NCBI GenBank assembly: GCA_030620095.1
Contig: JAUTXW010005222.1
Span: 1 to 64,000 of the forward strand
Direction of reading: 5' to 3'
Source: Kuschelorhynchus macadamiae
Taxonomy: Eukaryota; Arthropoda; Insecta; Coleoptera; Curculionidae
DNA length: 64,000 nt
This document shows, piece after piece, positions 16,580 through 28,616 of this stretch (positions are counted from its first letter, which is position 1; each line of letters begins with the position of its first letter). Made by a program: the position numbers and the translations under genes. Under the pieces are notes generated by a model that worked only from the letters and a program-made list of their open reading frames with translations, made no database searches and was not told the origin of the DNA.

Positions 16580-18409
16580 CTACTACTACAGCATATTTTT
16601 ATCTCAGAGTTTCAGAGTTGTTTTGAACTTCCTCCTAAGTTATTTTTTGTATTCCTACATCTCCAGGTAACATTTTTTGAGTTAGTCACTGATCATACAG
16701 TATTGATAAGTGGTATTTCCAATAGTTAGGAAACTGAAATTTGGTGGCAAACTGATACAATTTGATATTAAATCAATCACAAATATTTTGGAATCTCATA
16801 GTGAATAAAAAAGATTTTAATTTATTATGATGTTTTATAGCTGAACAGTTTAATAAGTGAAAAAAAAAAGCAATATTTGCATACAATAATAATAAACTTT
16901 ATATTAAAATATCTTATAATTCCTAGAAAGTATACACTTAAACGTTAAGAGTCGTCCAAGTCTTCTGCTAATAAATGTAAAGAATTAGAAAGGTCCGCAA
17001 ATTTCACTACTTTTCCGTGCAAAAACTCTTTTATGATGATTTGGGCGAAATCAAGAAATAAAGTTGTGTGCAGTGTTACCAAAAACAAGCCTAACCTAAC
17101 CAAAATAAACAAACTGTATGAAAATCTGCTTGCACCATGGAAACACTGTCCACATATTAATCTCATTTGACATTTAAGACTTGACAATTCTCTTCAATAG
17201 GTGAATTAAATTGTTATTTTTAAAATTCATTTAGAAATATGAAAACAAAGTATGTAACTTAATTATGTTTTAATGGCAATGAAAGCTAGAGAAAACTGTT
17301 TTTTAGTTATTTGTAAAGGCGTACAAGCATAAAACTTCCTCAAACTTCGGTATAAATAGGATCCGAAAAAGGAGAATAAAACAATTCTTTTTGGTGATTA
17401 TTGGTAAAAAAAGTGAGAAATGTTACGAGTTTTCACTTTTAATCTAGTCTATACAATATAGGCTATCATTTAAAATTTAAAAAACTACAAATACGTGGGT
17501 TCGGAAACGACACAAGAACCATACATAACTTTTAAGAAACTAATTAAATAAACAAGCCTCTTAGAACGTAACTCGTTATTTTAAAAATGTCTCATAAATT
17601 CGCTTTCTTCTCTTAACTTTATATTAAATTCTGTTAAAATTATAGATAAAGTTAAACTATTTAAAGAGACTAATTTGTCAGATATTTATAATATTAGCAA
17701 ATAAATATTCTCTTCACTTTTTAACAACATCGGATATCGATTGTTTGGTACGGTTCTACAAAAAGTAGCGTTATTGCAAATAAAGGTTTATGCAACTTCC
17801 CTGTGATAGCCATCCGCGTTTATAACACGTAATAAATTATTTTTAAGAGACTAATTTCCGCTTGTCAAAACATCTACAAAACAGGCTACTTACAACGTCA
17901 CTCCCCATTTTAAAAATGTCTCTAGAAATTAAAACGAGCACGTTATCAATAAACCTGCAAATTTTAAATACTGTATTTGACATTCTTGGCGACGATCCAT
18001 CGTGTGCTTTCGTGACACCGTTTTTACGTGAAAAGAAATAATTATAGACTAATTGATTTGTTACCTAGTGGCGTTTCTTAACGTAATTATAAAGTACAGA
18101 AAGTGACATGTTTTCCAAGCAGCTGTTTATGATTATATATATATATTCAAATGCATTATCGTAATTTGTCAAATGAATTACGCTTAAGTGTCTTCCCTTG
18201 GTTTTGGTTTGAATTTGTTACCCAACATTTATATATCTCCATCAATTTTCAAAATTGTTTGTTTCCTAGGTGGGATTTATTTACTCTCTTGTTCGGGGTC
18301 TTCTTCGCCAATTCTGTCAGTCAAATGACTATTACAGCCTTTGTTTCGTTGATGTGAACTTCAGTTGGAGGTTGAAATAGTGAACCCAATATGTGGGGGG
18401 AAAGGAATT
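16580..18409. other. No recognised gene
   Basis: AT-rich. Short similar segments with 'ttttaaaaatgtct' at about 17580 and 17913 suggest an old dispersed repeat. The 16945-17187 minus frame is unrecognised. Confidence 0.45.
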
Positions 18410-18419
18410 AACCTGCTGT

Positions 18420-19040
18420 GTTGCTAATTCACGTGTAAGAAATATTTAGGTAGTGTAAATTTGTAATTAGGCTTTGCTGTAACCTAAGATTTTTGAATTG
18501 ATTGTAATCTTATAGTTTGGTTTTGGTGATGTATGCCCCGGGTGGGGCAGCCGTAAGAAATAATTGCACGAATGTATAATTTAAAAAGCGTGGTTTTAAT
18601 TTTATTGTTAAGCCTTCTCTTTTTATCCAAAAGTGGGCATAGTAAGCCATAAGCATAAGTGGTATTTTTTTGACCATCTTAGTGTACTGTAAAAATTATA
18701 CCTAGGTATTTCGCTTGGTTTTGCCAATTAATGTCAACATTTTTAATTTTAATTTTAGCTGGATTGAGGGGTCTAAAAAGAACAGCGTGTATTTTAATTG
18801 GGTTTAAGTTTATTTTCCATTTGGATATCCAATTTTGAATGCCATTAATGTGGTTTTGAAGTCTATTAAGTAATAATTGTGTGTTTGTTTTTAGGAATAT
18901 CCGCTGTAAAATATTAAAAAATAATGGTGAAAGAGGTGAGCCTTGGGAGACCCCTGCTCTAATAGCTCTAGCAGTAGAGATATAACCATCTAGGGACACA
19001 ACCAATTCCCTATAACTCATTCTGTAATTTAACAAGTATG
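18420..19040 (-). pseudogene. Jockey-type reverse transcriptase and tail, catalytic box lost
   Basis: The minus frame 18679-19035 contains the RT block AGVSQGSPLSPLFFNI, then jumps to the post-palm helix (LLLNRLQNHINGIQNWISKW) and the thumb motif KYLGIIF. The segment that should carry the catalytic F/YADD box between them is missing, so an internal deletion has removed the active site. Downstream, broken by stops, are recognisable tail blocks such as YGCPTRG. In intact Jockey elements this domain copies the element RNA at a nicked target; this copy cannot. Confidence 0.85.
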
Positions 19041-19249
19041 GCCTTTTGCGGTTTGGTTTTTCATCGGGTTTTTTTAATTAGGATGATATTTGCACTTTTC
19101 CAGATTAACGGAAAGTGACCTAGTTCGAAAATTTTGTTTATTGTTAGAGTTAAGTCTGCTATAATGTTCATAGGAGCTTTTTTAAGCGCTATATTCCCAA
19201 TGTTGTCAATTCCTGGCGCCCTTTTTATGAGAGAGAGAACTTTATTACG

Positions 19250-19640
19250 TCACAGACAGTATTGATACTTACAACCGGGGATGTACTGTATTACATGATT
19301 AAGTTGGCTTTCTCTTTTCTGATTTAGGGTCTCACCTTCTGAGAATTGCTCGAAAAGGGTATCGGCGAAAGTTTCTGTTTTTTGATTTGGTTCAGAGATA
19401 ATTTGGTTGTCGTTTATTGTAATGTTCGGCATATGAAGTCTAGGGCCCTTTGAAAGACCTTTAGAGTATTTAAAAATTACATTGTCTTGAATTTCTAGTT
19501 GAGCTAATTTATTCTCCCATTACTGGTTGTATAAATCGCTTATTTTATTTCTAATTTCTGCTAAAGCTCTATTGGCTTGTCTTTTAATATCTGGATCCCC
19601 AATTCGAAAAGCTAAATTTTTAGACGATTTTTAATCTTAA
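19250..19640 (-). pseudogene. Jockey linker between endonuclease and RT
   Basis: The minus frame 19250-19432 begins MPNITINDNQ and contains KTETFADTLFEQF, matching the pre-RT linker of Jockey elements. Further upstream, pieces such as DIKRQANRALAEI are readable but separated by stops. Confidence 0.7.
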
Positions 19641-20059
19641 TTTCTTCACGTAGTTCTCAAAGAAACCCCATATTTAGTAAGTTTTGAAATGTGTGTTTTT
19701 GTCGAAGAATTTAGGGCTTTATGTAACTTTGTGGTAAATTTATCTACTGCAATGTTTAATTGGCAATTATTATTTATGTTCATAATAGGCTCGGAATTTA
19801 TTAATTTTTCAGAAAATAATTCGCAGTTATTACAGACATTTTTTCCTCATTAGGAATATTCACATCGCCATAATCAATTAGTATCGCGAGATGATCTGAG
19901 GAGTGATCACGGAGAACTGCGAGAAGTGTTATGGGCATATTGTTTTTGCTCAAGAAAAAAAATCTTGCATTTCTGGACTTCCCGAGGGCCAGATGTGGGT
20001 GGGTTCAGGGGGTGCAATATTTTGCATTTTAAAATTCTTTGTGCCTTGGAAATCGTTAA

Positions 20060-20400
20060 TCCAGTTTATTATTGTTGCTACACATTATTCGACATTTTTT
20101 GCATTTAGGTCGCCACCGTTAAAGATGGTTTCATCGTTACCAAAAATGTTAATTAAACTTTTAATATTAAAGTCTTTATTAGCCGCTGGCTTACAATAAA
20201 CCCAGTCTAGTTTGAACAAACCATTGGAGGTTTCAACCTTCGCGAAAGTACCTTCAATATGATTATCTGGGTTAGGTATTCCATAGGATATAATATTTTT
20301 CTTTATTAAGAGCATGGTTCCTCCGTTGGGAGCCCCTTTTCTATCAGTTCTGTATATATTAAAGTTGGGAAAAGAAAATCTATTTACAGGTTTAAGCCAT
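20060..20400 (-). pseudogene. Jockey AP-endonuclease remnant
   Basis: The minus strand reads ETWLKPVNRFSFPNF, then MLLIKKNI and later FNGGDLNAKN. The ET-W and GDLNAK motifs belong to the apurinic-like endonuclease that nicks the target. Frame breaks separate the blocks, and the C-terminal SDH-type motif is decayed. Confidence 0.8.
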
Positions 20401-20523
20401 GTCTCTTGAACTAATAAGATTTAAATTTAGTACTTTTCAACAAAGTTTAAGACCTCTAATTTTTTATTTTTAATTGAATTTACATTTATGGCTGCTATTC
20501 TAAACGATGAAGGCTTGAAATTA

Positions 20524-20880
20524 TTAATAATTATTTATTGAGGTGGAGTTAGTCGTCTTAGTTCTTAGTAGTTGTTGCATAGTATTCAAGAATTGCGTCA
20601 TAAAAGCTTGCAGTTGTTTGTTCATTTGAGCGAATGAGGATATAAGTTGTGATAGAGCTTCAACGCCCCCTGTATTGGTCATTTTAAGGTTAATAGAGGT
20701 ATTTACATTTTTAGAACTATTTACATTATTTACAATTTTAAGGTTGTCCACTCCCCATTGGAAAATAGGAGGTGGGATATTACTGACTGGCTTTAAGTTT
20801 TTTGGATGCCTGCTCCTCCATTGATAATTTGCAGGGTCGTCCCCACCACAATTTGCGCATATGCAATTGCTGTCTTTATT
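20524..20880 (-). pseudogene. Jockey ORF1 (gag) C-terminus with zinc knuckle
   Basis: A frame just upstream reads CICANCGGDDPANY then WRSRHPK, the last CCHC-like knuckle of Jockey gag. It is followed at 20524-20751 by a Gln/Asn-rich tail (FAQMNKQLQAFMTQFLNTMQ), as expected for nucleic-acid binding ORF1. The N-terminal part is absent. Confidence 0.75.
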
Positions 20881-21754
20881 AACGGTACATTCATTAGAGA
20901 AATTTCATCTATTACATGTTGCAGATCATCATTAAGGTACATTTACAGAGGTAGATCTAGTGTTTTATTTCATTCAGGTGCCGCATCCGAGATTGATACT
21001 TCAGGATTTTCTAACATTAAATTAAAAGTGAGTAATGCTAGTTCAAAAGAAAAAGTATAATAACTCATACTTATGAAAAAAAGCAAAATTTCCAAATCTT
21101 CGTTTTCATTTCCTGCTACAGTCCTTTTCTTTATTTTGAAGCTTTCATTTCCGCTAAACTTTCTTATTGTGTATTTAATAGTGTCTATGGATGATACCGA
21201 TTGTTGAGGATATAAGTCTCGATATTAATCCTTGCACTGTCGCCACATTATTATTATAAAAAGACGGACAATAAGTGAGTTTTTGTTCTTCTGGAAGAAA
21301 ATTTACTCTTTCACCATTATGTCGAGAAACGACCAAAACATGACGCTATGTTGGTTTAAGGGCCAAGGAGCCATCTACTACCGTAGTATATGTCCCGGCA
21401 AGGATCATCAGGCAGTTTCCTTGGAGAGTATCAGTGTTAAAACCGAAATACCCGGAACCCGGACCCTGAAACAACCAAGGTGTCATATCGTTCGACTTTG
21501 AAAGTCAATGAAGGAAATAGGTAACCAGTGGCTTTAGGTACTATGGTGCAACTAAATCGCTTTCGATGCGACCTACTTTAAAGTACAAGACGACACATCT
21601 GTGCAAAAATAGAGGAGAAACAGAAATATCAATTTTTGTGCGGTTCTTGGTTTTAAAAATTTAAACCAAACGAAAGAACTGAAGGTAAGAAAATTTGCTC
21701 CTTCACCATTGTGTCGAGAAATGATCAAAATATGACACCATGTTTGTTTAAGGG

Positions 21755-21756
<2 letters not shown>
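20881..21756. repeat. Unrecognised DNA with an 85-bp direct repeat
   Basis: A block containing 'tcaccattatgtcgagaaa' at about 21275-21360 is repeated at about 21664-21756 ('tcaccattgtgtcgagaaa'). The second copy abuts the (TA)n array at 21757. Frames at 20806-21060 and 21232-21501 are unrecognised. Confidence 0.6.
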
Positions 21757-21807
<51 letters not shown>

Positions 21808-21822
21808 CATATACATATATAT
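21757..21822. repeat. (TA)n microsatellite
   Basis: About 45 bp of perfect TA followed by imperfect TACATA units. Confidence 0.98.
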
Positions 21823-22231
21823 TTAAAATCAGGAAAAAATGATCTTTCACTTTAGCTCATAATATTTTATTAGAACATCTTGAATTTGTGTTAATTTTTC
21901 CATTTTTTGATGCGACTTTTTTCGCACTGGCAACTTTAAGAGATAATATAGGAAAACCTTTCATATATAACATTTTTTTCCATCTCAAATAATAAAAGTT
22001 ATTCGTTTTCGGGTTACAGCGTAGCTATCACTTTTATGCGATCTACTGATAATCAATAGTGTACATTTTTACCAAAGTTACTTATCTGGATTTTAAGAAA
22101 TATCCTACGTCATTTTGTTTAAAACCGGCGTAAATGTGTATAATTTTTGATATAGAGACATTTTACATTTCACTTTTTTTTGGCGGTATAATAAAATAAA
22201 AACTGATTACTTTCGGTATCCGCCATGTACC
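21823..22231. other. No gene seen
   Basis: AT-rich sequence with no feature recognised. Confidence 0.5.
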
Positions 22232-22442
22232 GTGACGGCTCTATAATAAAACAGCGCTGCAGAAAAGAGCGCGTATTGATAAAGCGCTGTATTAAAATAG
22301 CGCGTAACTAAATAGCCTTTATTAAAATAGCACTATAATAAAAATGCGCTTGTATTAAAAGAAAATTGTAAAAAACCTCTCCGTAACAGAACAGAGTGAG
22401 ATGGAATAGCGCCCGAATATATATGCGATAGTACAAAGTGGC
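22232..22442 (+). repeat. Degenerate minisatellite, unit about 16 bp
   Basis: The pattern TATTAAAATAGCGC recurs about 10 times with variable length (examples near 22232, 22267, 22290, 22322 and 22335). The regular GCGC punctuation in an AT-rich region is distinctive. The outer copies are increasingly diverged. Confidence 0.75.
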
Positions 22443-22558
22443 GCCAATCATATTAACTTTATGACAAATTTAGCTTACATCTTATCTTTAAAGAGATGAC
22501 AGAGATCTAACCCTAGTTTTGCGTTATATATCTAAGACTGCCACTCAAATTAAGAGTT

Positions 22559-22762
22559 GGTACCGCTAAGTGGATCCGCACGGGATTACCACCAGGTTAA
22601 AAAATAAAACCATTGCGAAAGCCTATATAGTATCAGTATGTGATGCTTTATTTACCTTTTTGCATTAATATTTAACAGCCATTGCCACACTTATTTTCAC
22701 TTTAACTATGATTTTACTGACTAACCTGGTGCTAACCCGGTGTGGATCCACCTAGCGGTACC
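22559..22762. mobile_element. 204-bp MITE-like element
   Basis: The left terminus 22559-22599 (GGTACCGCTAAGTGGATCC...) is complementary to the right terminus 22722-22762 over 41 bp, with about six mismatches. The interior is about 120 bp and non-coding. No convincing target duplication is seen. Confidence 0.75.
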
Positions 22763-23253
22763 GATTGTTACTTTAAGTTAAATAAATACTTTTTAGGTTT
22801 TATTTCATTTTGTAAGACTTCTTTTAGAACTTTTAAATTTAGTTGGTCCTCATTTCTATCACGGTCACCTTCTTCGTTCACGGTTGGTATTAGGCCTTTG
22901 TTTGCCATAAAATTCAGGGTTACACAATGTTAAGATAAGAAAAATTAAACCTGCTGTATTAATACTAAGAATATAAAAATTGTTTAGATTAAGAGGCAAG
23001 CGTTGTGTTAGCATATCTTTGCTTATGTTGCACTTTCCGTTTCATTTTGTCGGCGTCTAGTGCTGATAAGGAAATAAGCTTTATCCCATACTGTGTGTAT
23101 GTTTTGAGTCTTGAGTTTACCAATATACGTTCTCAAGTAATGAAGTAGTGTTTTTCGTTTTTCCTCACATGCAAGTTACACCCTGCATTTTCTGTTCAAA
23201 ACCTCAACACACAATACATTTTTTACGATTTAATTGCAACTATTACGTAAGTA
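22763..23253. other. No gene seen
   Basis: AT-rich; the frame 22742-22933 is unrecognised and starts inside the MITE. Confidence 0.5.
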
Positions 23254-24653
23254 TTTCTAACAATTTTTGGCATTTAACTCTTTTGAAAACTGCCCAAATT
23301 TTACAAAAATAACAGAGAATATTTTCAGTATTTTTGTCGCCCGCTATGTTGTTGCCGATTAATAATGATGGTAGTGTACCTCAATATAGTGTTGTAAGTT
23401 TCATTTCCATGGTCTTCTTTATGGTCTTGGCGGGGGTGCTGGTCTTATGACGTAGTTATGTCATTCAGTATGCTCCCTGTATTATATGGCAGAGAACTGC
23501 CTTGAATTTTCTAAATAAATAAAAAATATAAAACAGCCTCGGTTTCTGTTTTATCTTTTATATATTATTTATAGGGTCTGTTAACAAATAGGTCAGGATA
23601 TTTGAATTCCGTCAACTTTGTTAAATCCTTAATTCAAAATAAAAAATGTCTTCATCCCTTTCGACACTTGATCAATTTTCGTATCGAAGATTTTTAATGG
23701 TGTAATGGTTGGATGGTACCAAAATTTTATCTGTAAATTATTATTCTCTGATACAACAATCAAAAATTGTGTTAATAGACTCTGTTGATATCATCGTACA
23801 GGTAAAGTATTTAACTTATATTGCCATATTTTCTATTCTATTGTCTATTGTTTCTCTTCTATTTATCTAAATACACTATACCTCTTATGTACCTAAGTTA
23901 GTAGGATAGTGCGTTACGAAAATAATTTTTGTTCTTAAAAAAAGTAATTTTTATATGACCTGTTATATTACGCATGAGGTGAAAAACTATTAAGTATAAT
24001 TTCTAACAATTTTTGGCATTTAACTCTTTTGAAAACTGCCCAAATTTTACAAAAATAACAGAGAATATTTTCAGTATTTTTGTCGCCCGCTATGTTGTTG
24101 CCGATTAATAATGAAACCTCAATATAGTGTTGTAAGTTTCATTTCCATGGAGTTTATGACGTGGTTATGTCATTCAGTATGCTTGTATTATATCAGAGTG
24201 AATTTTCTAAATAAATAAAAAATATAAAACAGCCTCGGTTTCTGTTTTATCTTTTATATATTATTTATAGGGTCTGTTAACAAATAGGTTATGCATTCAA
24301 CTTTGTTAAATCCTTAATTCAAAATAAAAAATGTTGATCAATTTTCGTATCGAAGATTTTTTATGGTGTAATGGTACCAAAATTTTATCTGTAAATTATT
24401 ATTCTCTGATACAACAATCAAAAATTGTGTTAATAGACTCTGTTGATATCATCGTACAGGTAAAGTATTTAACTTATATTGCCATATTTTCTATTCTATT
24501 GTCTATTGTTTCTCTTCTATTTATCTAAATACACTATACCTCTTATGTACCTAAGTTAGTAGGATAGTGCGTTACGAAAATAATTTTTGTTCTTAAAAAA
24601 AGTAATTTTTATATGACCTGTTATATTACGCATGAGGTGAAAAACTATTAAGT
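23254..24653 (+). repeat. Tandem duplication, units about 742 and 654 bp
   Basis: Copy 1 (about 23254-23995) and copy 2 (about 24000-24653) are identical over the first 120 bp and last 290 bp or more. All clear differences are about six small insertions/deletions and a few adjacent bases between about 23370 and 23715 of copy 1. The largest is about 28 bp of G/T-rich DNA after 'ttccatgg'. No gene is recognised in either copy. Confidence 0.95.
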
Positions 24654-27029
24654 GAATTTTATAGTGGATGTGATTCGTTCCTGAACAAAATCTTGAGTTT
24701 CGGACGAGATTTCTGATGATTTGATATCAAAGTGAAATTGCATTCACTCTGAATAGTTCTTATGCATTTTGTTGGTTTTCTTTTTTTATATTATTCTGTA
24801 CACTGTACCAGGTGACATGAAGCCCAAATCAATTCGATCATGCTGTCAACTTTGTAATCCGTATTCAGACGGCTTCGAAACAACGTTTCTAAGCAATGTT
24901 TAATGAACTAAAAATAATAAATACTCATTCTTGTAAGTTTGAGATTTATCAATGAAACTATAAAACGAAAATGACTGCACGTAACGATCCCATCTGTTTT
25001 TTTTTGCGAAATATGGACATATAGCTTACGAATAGCTTTGCAAGTTTTATCACGTTTTTAAACTAGAAACATAGGGTTGAACTTTTGAAAATTTCCGATC
25101 TGTCGAGGATTATGCTTTTCCCAGACGAAAACTCCGTTTAATATGTCGTTTTACCGGTGTAACTTAACTTTAAGAAGTTTATGATTGGTTCTTACCTCTA
25201 TTCGTCGTCCGAAGCTTGAACAGCTGACGCTCTTCCGACGCTCGCTGCAGCTATTATAAAGTGAGGCGATTTTAAAAGTATCTGCGGAACTCGTCAAATT
25301 TTAACTTTATTGATGGGGCTTTGATATAATTAACAGTTGCTAAAATTGACATCTTTGGAAAGTATGTAACACTAAATTTACCCTTAGTGTTAGTGGTCAT
25401 ACAGTTTTATGATTACGTTTTACATCTAAAAATGTTTAAATAAAGTTTAGGGAATAAAAAGCCCCATTAAGTAAAACAGTCATTTCCTTTGCGTAAGTTA
25501 TATATCAAACATATTGGCAAATTTTTCAATATGTCTGATATGTTCCAATCTTATCATTTGTATTTAAACTTTTTTTTCTTCCGGGTGTCACACTGATGAG
25601 ATGAGCCTAGCAAGCTGAAACCGATAATGTTTTATGCTTACAGAAAGTACGATTTTTGATTTTTAATTAAAAATTGATATTTTCTTACATTGCAAAATTG
25701 AATGTTCAACAAATACTAATATAATTTAAAAAACATGTTAGTGAAACATTTACCATTTAACTTTAACGCCGAATTATATTTGTAAATAGATATGCGGTTT
25801 TGGCATATATTTTTTATTTTCTCATTTTCTGCAATAATTTGTGTCTATGATTTCTAAGCCTGGACAAGCTGATGTCACAAAATGTGTCAACTAGTTTGCT
25901 AAAAACTTCTCTTAAGTTAAATTTCGGTTTATTTCGATATAGGTCCAAAAGATATTTTGCTAAAAAAGAATGTACTGCTGTAGAACATTAAAAAATTATT
26001 ATAAATTTGGCGTGTTTTGCCGTTTTCTAAATATCTCAGTAGTTTCTGAAATAAAAGAACATGTTGTTTTGTTTCTTTTTAGAGAGTTATTTCACCTTAT
26101 TAGAGTAACCTTCTCTTTGTTAACGAAAACACTACTGTTATAGGCCAAAATGAAAATAAACTTGCCTTGCTTGTGTTACAATTTCTTAAAAAAGCTAAAG
26201 GTTAAGGAAATAAAAGATATTTGTATTTTTATGGGACTGTTTTATCCTCTAGAGCTATGTTTAACTTGTATAAGGAACAAATGTGTATGTGCAAAGAGAT
26301 AAAAGAAATATCACGTGTTTTTTAAAACCAACCGCTTTAAAATAAAATATTTTTGTTTTTTGTTACGACCACAAAGAATCTTGAGTAAGCTTTTTATTTT
26401 TATTTTTTTTAGTCTTTAACATTAGTGTTGAAAAGTGTAAGACACTAGCCAGGTTGAAGTGCTGTTTGTAACAAAATGCGCCTGTATCAATCTGATATCT
26501 AAATATGTATTTTTCATCTATGGGTTACATTACTAAGTACTATACTAAATGCGCATTTTAGTATACGCCAAAGTTGGGACGAATCCTCCAAAAAAGGATT
26601 TGAGTCCTTTACCAGAATTGATCACATATATCCCTTTCAAATAAAGTTTAAAAAAATTTTGCGACTTTAAAAGTATATTGTTAAAAATTAAGGAGTTTGC
26701 ACAAGTTGATCTTGATGTTAGGTATTAAGGCACTGCTACTATTGCTACTATGTAATGCATAGAAATATTGCATAAGGCGACATTTAGGTTTGTTTTATTT
26801 TGGGCCACAATAAAACCAAACCGTTATATTTTTCCTTTTCATTTTTTGAATATAAATTTAATGATTTAGGACAAAAATAAATTGCTATATGGATATTGAA
26901 AGTAAATATAAATTATCATATTAATTATTTATTATTAAATATTTAATTTATGTCGGATAACAGAAGATCGCTTACACTGCAAATTTTTTTGAATATTTAT
27001 GTGTTTATTGCTTGTTAGGTACTTTATTT
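24654..27029. other. No recognised gene
   Basis: AT-rich. It contains a hammerhead-like core relic at 25593-25620 (CTGATGA ... GAAA). Nothing coding is recognised. Confidence 0.45.
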
Positions 27030-27368
27030 CAGTGTCGTATATAGACATTGCTTTTGGGGGGGGTGGGTTTCTAAACTTTTCCCTCAAAAATGCACATGAA
27101 ATTATTAAATGTGCATTAAAAGTATCAAATTCAACTAATCTAGAGACAAAGACACCATAAAAAATTAAGAAAGAAGTCCTTATTTTATACTCCTTATTTC
27201 ATTTCAGTTAAGAGAAACTGGCTCTGAAGCGGGGGCGGGGGAGATTTGCCCGCTAATCTCAAGAAGACGGTTCTTATTTATACCACTCCTTTCTTTTTAG
27301 TTTAAATAAAACCGGCTCTGGCAATTTTATTTTAAACCTCCAAACCCTACCTCTTATATATACCACTG
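27030..27368. mobile_element. G-run inverted-repeat element (MITE-like)
   Basis: The left end is CAGTGTCGTATATAGAC followed by a nine-G run. The right end on the minus strand is CAGTGGTATATATAAGAGG. The end type is shared with 74-303 and 1800-2045. No coding sequence is present. Confidence 0.45.
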
Positions 27369-28059
27369 CTTTATATTACATATAATATGTAATATATATG
27401 TAAATGTACACGCATTTATGGAAGGGTTGCAGCTTTTTTTTCAATTCAAATTTTATATCGGCTAATACAATAAAATATTATGGGGACTGGGTAGCGTAAC
27501 AGGTACAGTGTTGATTCAAAATTATTCGGAAATAATACCTATACCATCCTAATTATTTCTTTTACAATTTTGCTTATATGTATCTTGTAAATCATATGAA
27601 AAGCAGAATCATAAAAATTTTGAATCTTTAATTTGTTCTTGGATCAACTCTTTTCAAGTTATTTTAATTTTAAACTAGCAATTTGTTCTTATACAGACCG
27701 CCAGAGCTTAATTTTTAATTAATTGTACGGGCAGGTCGTACCTACAAAACGTGTACAATTTTTGATGTATTCAAAAATGTGATAATAATATGCAGATCTA
27801 TTAGGTTTTAAAACGAAATATTCAAAAATTTTTTACATTAAATTGAAAATATTTCGGCTACGCGGTAGTTGTAAAAAAATGTCATTTATTTCATATCGGT
27901 TTTTTGTTGTCGAGATGTTAAAATGTTTTATAGTTCATACATGCAAGTAATTCAAACTAATAGAAGGCGAATCGAATCAGAGTCCCCCCATTAAAACGGA
28001 TTCGAATCCAATGCAGTATCTCATACGGGGAGATTATGCATCGCAATATCGATTTTCGT
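27369..28059. other. No gene seen
   Basis: AT-rich sequence with no feature recognised. Confidence 0.5.
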
Positions 28060-28350
28060 AATTAACCTTAAAAAATGCCTAACGGAACTCTAAGACATAA
28101 AACAGGATTAAGGAAGGCTGTTAAAATCGTGTTACATGGGTCTGTTACGTTACCGTCACAACAGACGGACAGTGGACGAAGAGATGCACACATTGGAGAC
28201 CAAGGTATACAGAAGTAGGAAAAGAATAGATAAGTCGGTGGATTGATGACATAAAAAGAGTGACAGGATACTGAATTCAGGTGGCTTAAGATAAAGGAAA
28301 TGGCCACACTTAAATGAGGCTTTCGTTAGCGGTGGACAGCTATGTTCATA
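28060..28350 (+). pseudogene. 3' scrap of an RTE-type non-LTR retrotransposon
   Basis: The plus strand reads RWIDDIKRVTG, then a stop, IQVA, a stop, D-K, and after a one-base frame change W-P-H-L-N-E-A-F-V. This matches the C-terminal signature RW-x-DDI ... AG ... W ... A-x-DR ... W ... EA found at the end of RTE-like ORF2 proteins. Only about 60 residues are readable, with stops and a frameshift. The antisense frame here is a shadow. Confidence 0.6.
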
Positions 28351-28552
28351 ATTCTGATATAATATGCCCCTTTTTATTTGACGTTTATTTGTGTGGAGTT
28401 CACACCATTGTCAACAAACTATAATTATCTAAAAAAAAAACTTCAAAAGCGTTGAAAACTTACAAACTTCAATTGTGGATCAAGAAGTATACGTCTTATT
28501 TACCAGACGAGACGCTAGGAACCAAACCAACAAGCAACAAGCAAAACTACAT

Positions 28553-28616
28553 TTTTCTAGGAGCATGCGAAAGGTGACATTTCTGTTTCTGTCACTTTTC
28601 GCACGCTTTCAGAAAA
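28553..28616. repeat. 27-bp imperfect hairpin
   Basis: GCATGCGAAAGGTGACA (28563-28579) pairs with TGTCACTTTTCGCACGC (28590-28606). Pairing extends outward to TTTTCT/AGAAAA with a few mismatches. The loop is 10 nt. Function unknown. Confidence 0.7.

Larger units (their letters stand above)
18410..20880 (-). mobile_element. Decayed Jockey-type non-LTR retrotransposon
   Basis: Read from right to left on the minus strand, the order is gag zinc-knuckle tail (about 20806-20880), gag C-terminus (20524-20751), AP-endonuclease pieces (about 20060-20400), linker (about 19250-19620), reverse transcriptase (about 18660-19040) and post-RT tail (about 18420-18660). The order and motifs are those of the Jockey clade. 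Many stops and frameshifts separate the pieces, so it cannot encode working proteins. The 5' end and flanking duplications are not resolved. Confidence 0.85.

Noticed and set aside
17089..17105. CCTAACCTAACC, resembling insect telomere repeat TTAGG
   Set aside because: Only two units; common by chance and in interspersed insect repeats, so no telomeric tract.
24713..24737. CTGATGA followed by a palindrome and GAAA
   Set aside because: The stem II-like palindrome is simple A/T sequence, no stem I or convincing stem III forms, and no associated element is seen; likely chance.
28068..28307. 79-codon minus-strand frame
   Set aside because: Antisense to the RTE-type RWIDDI remnant.
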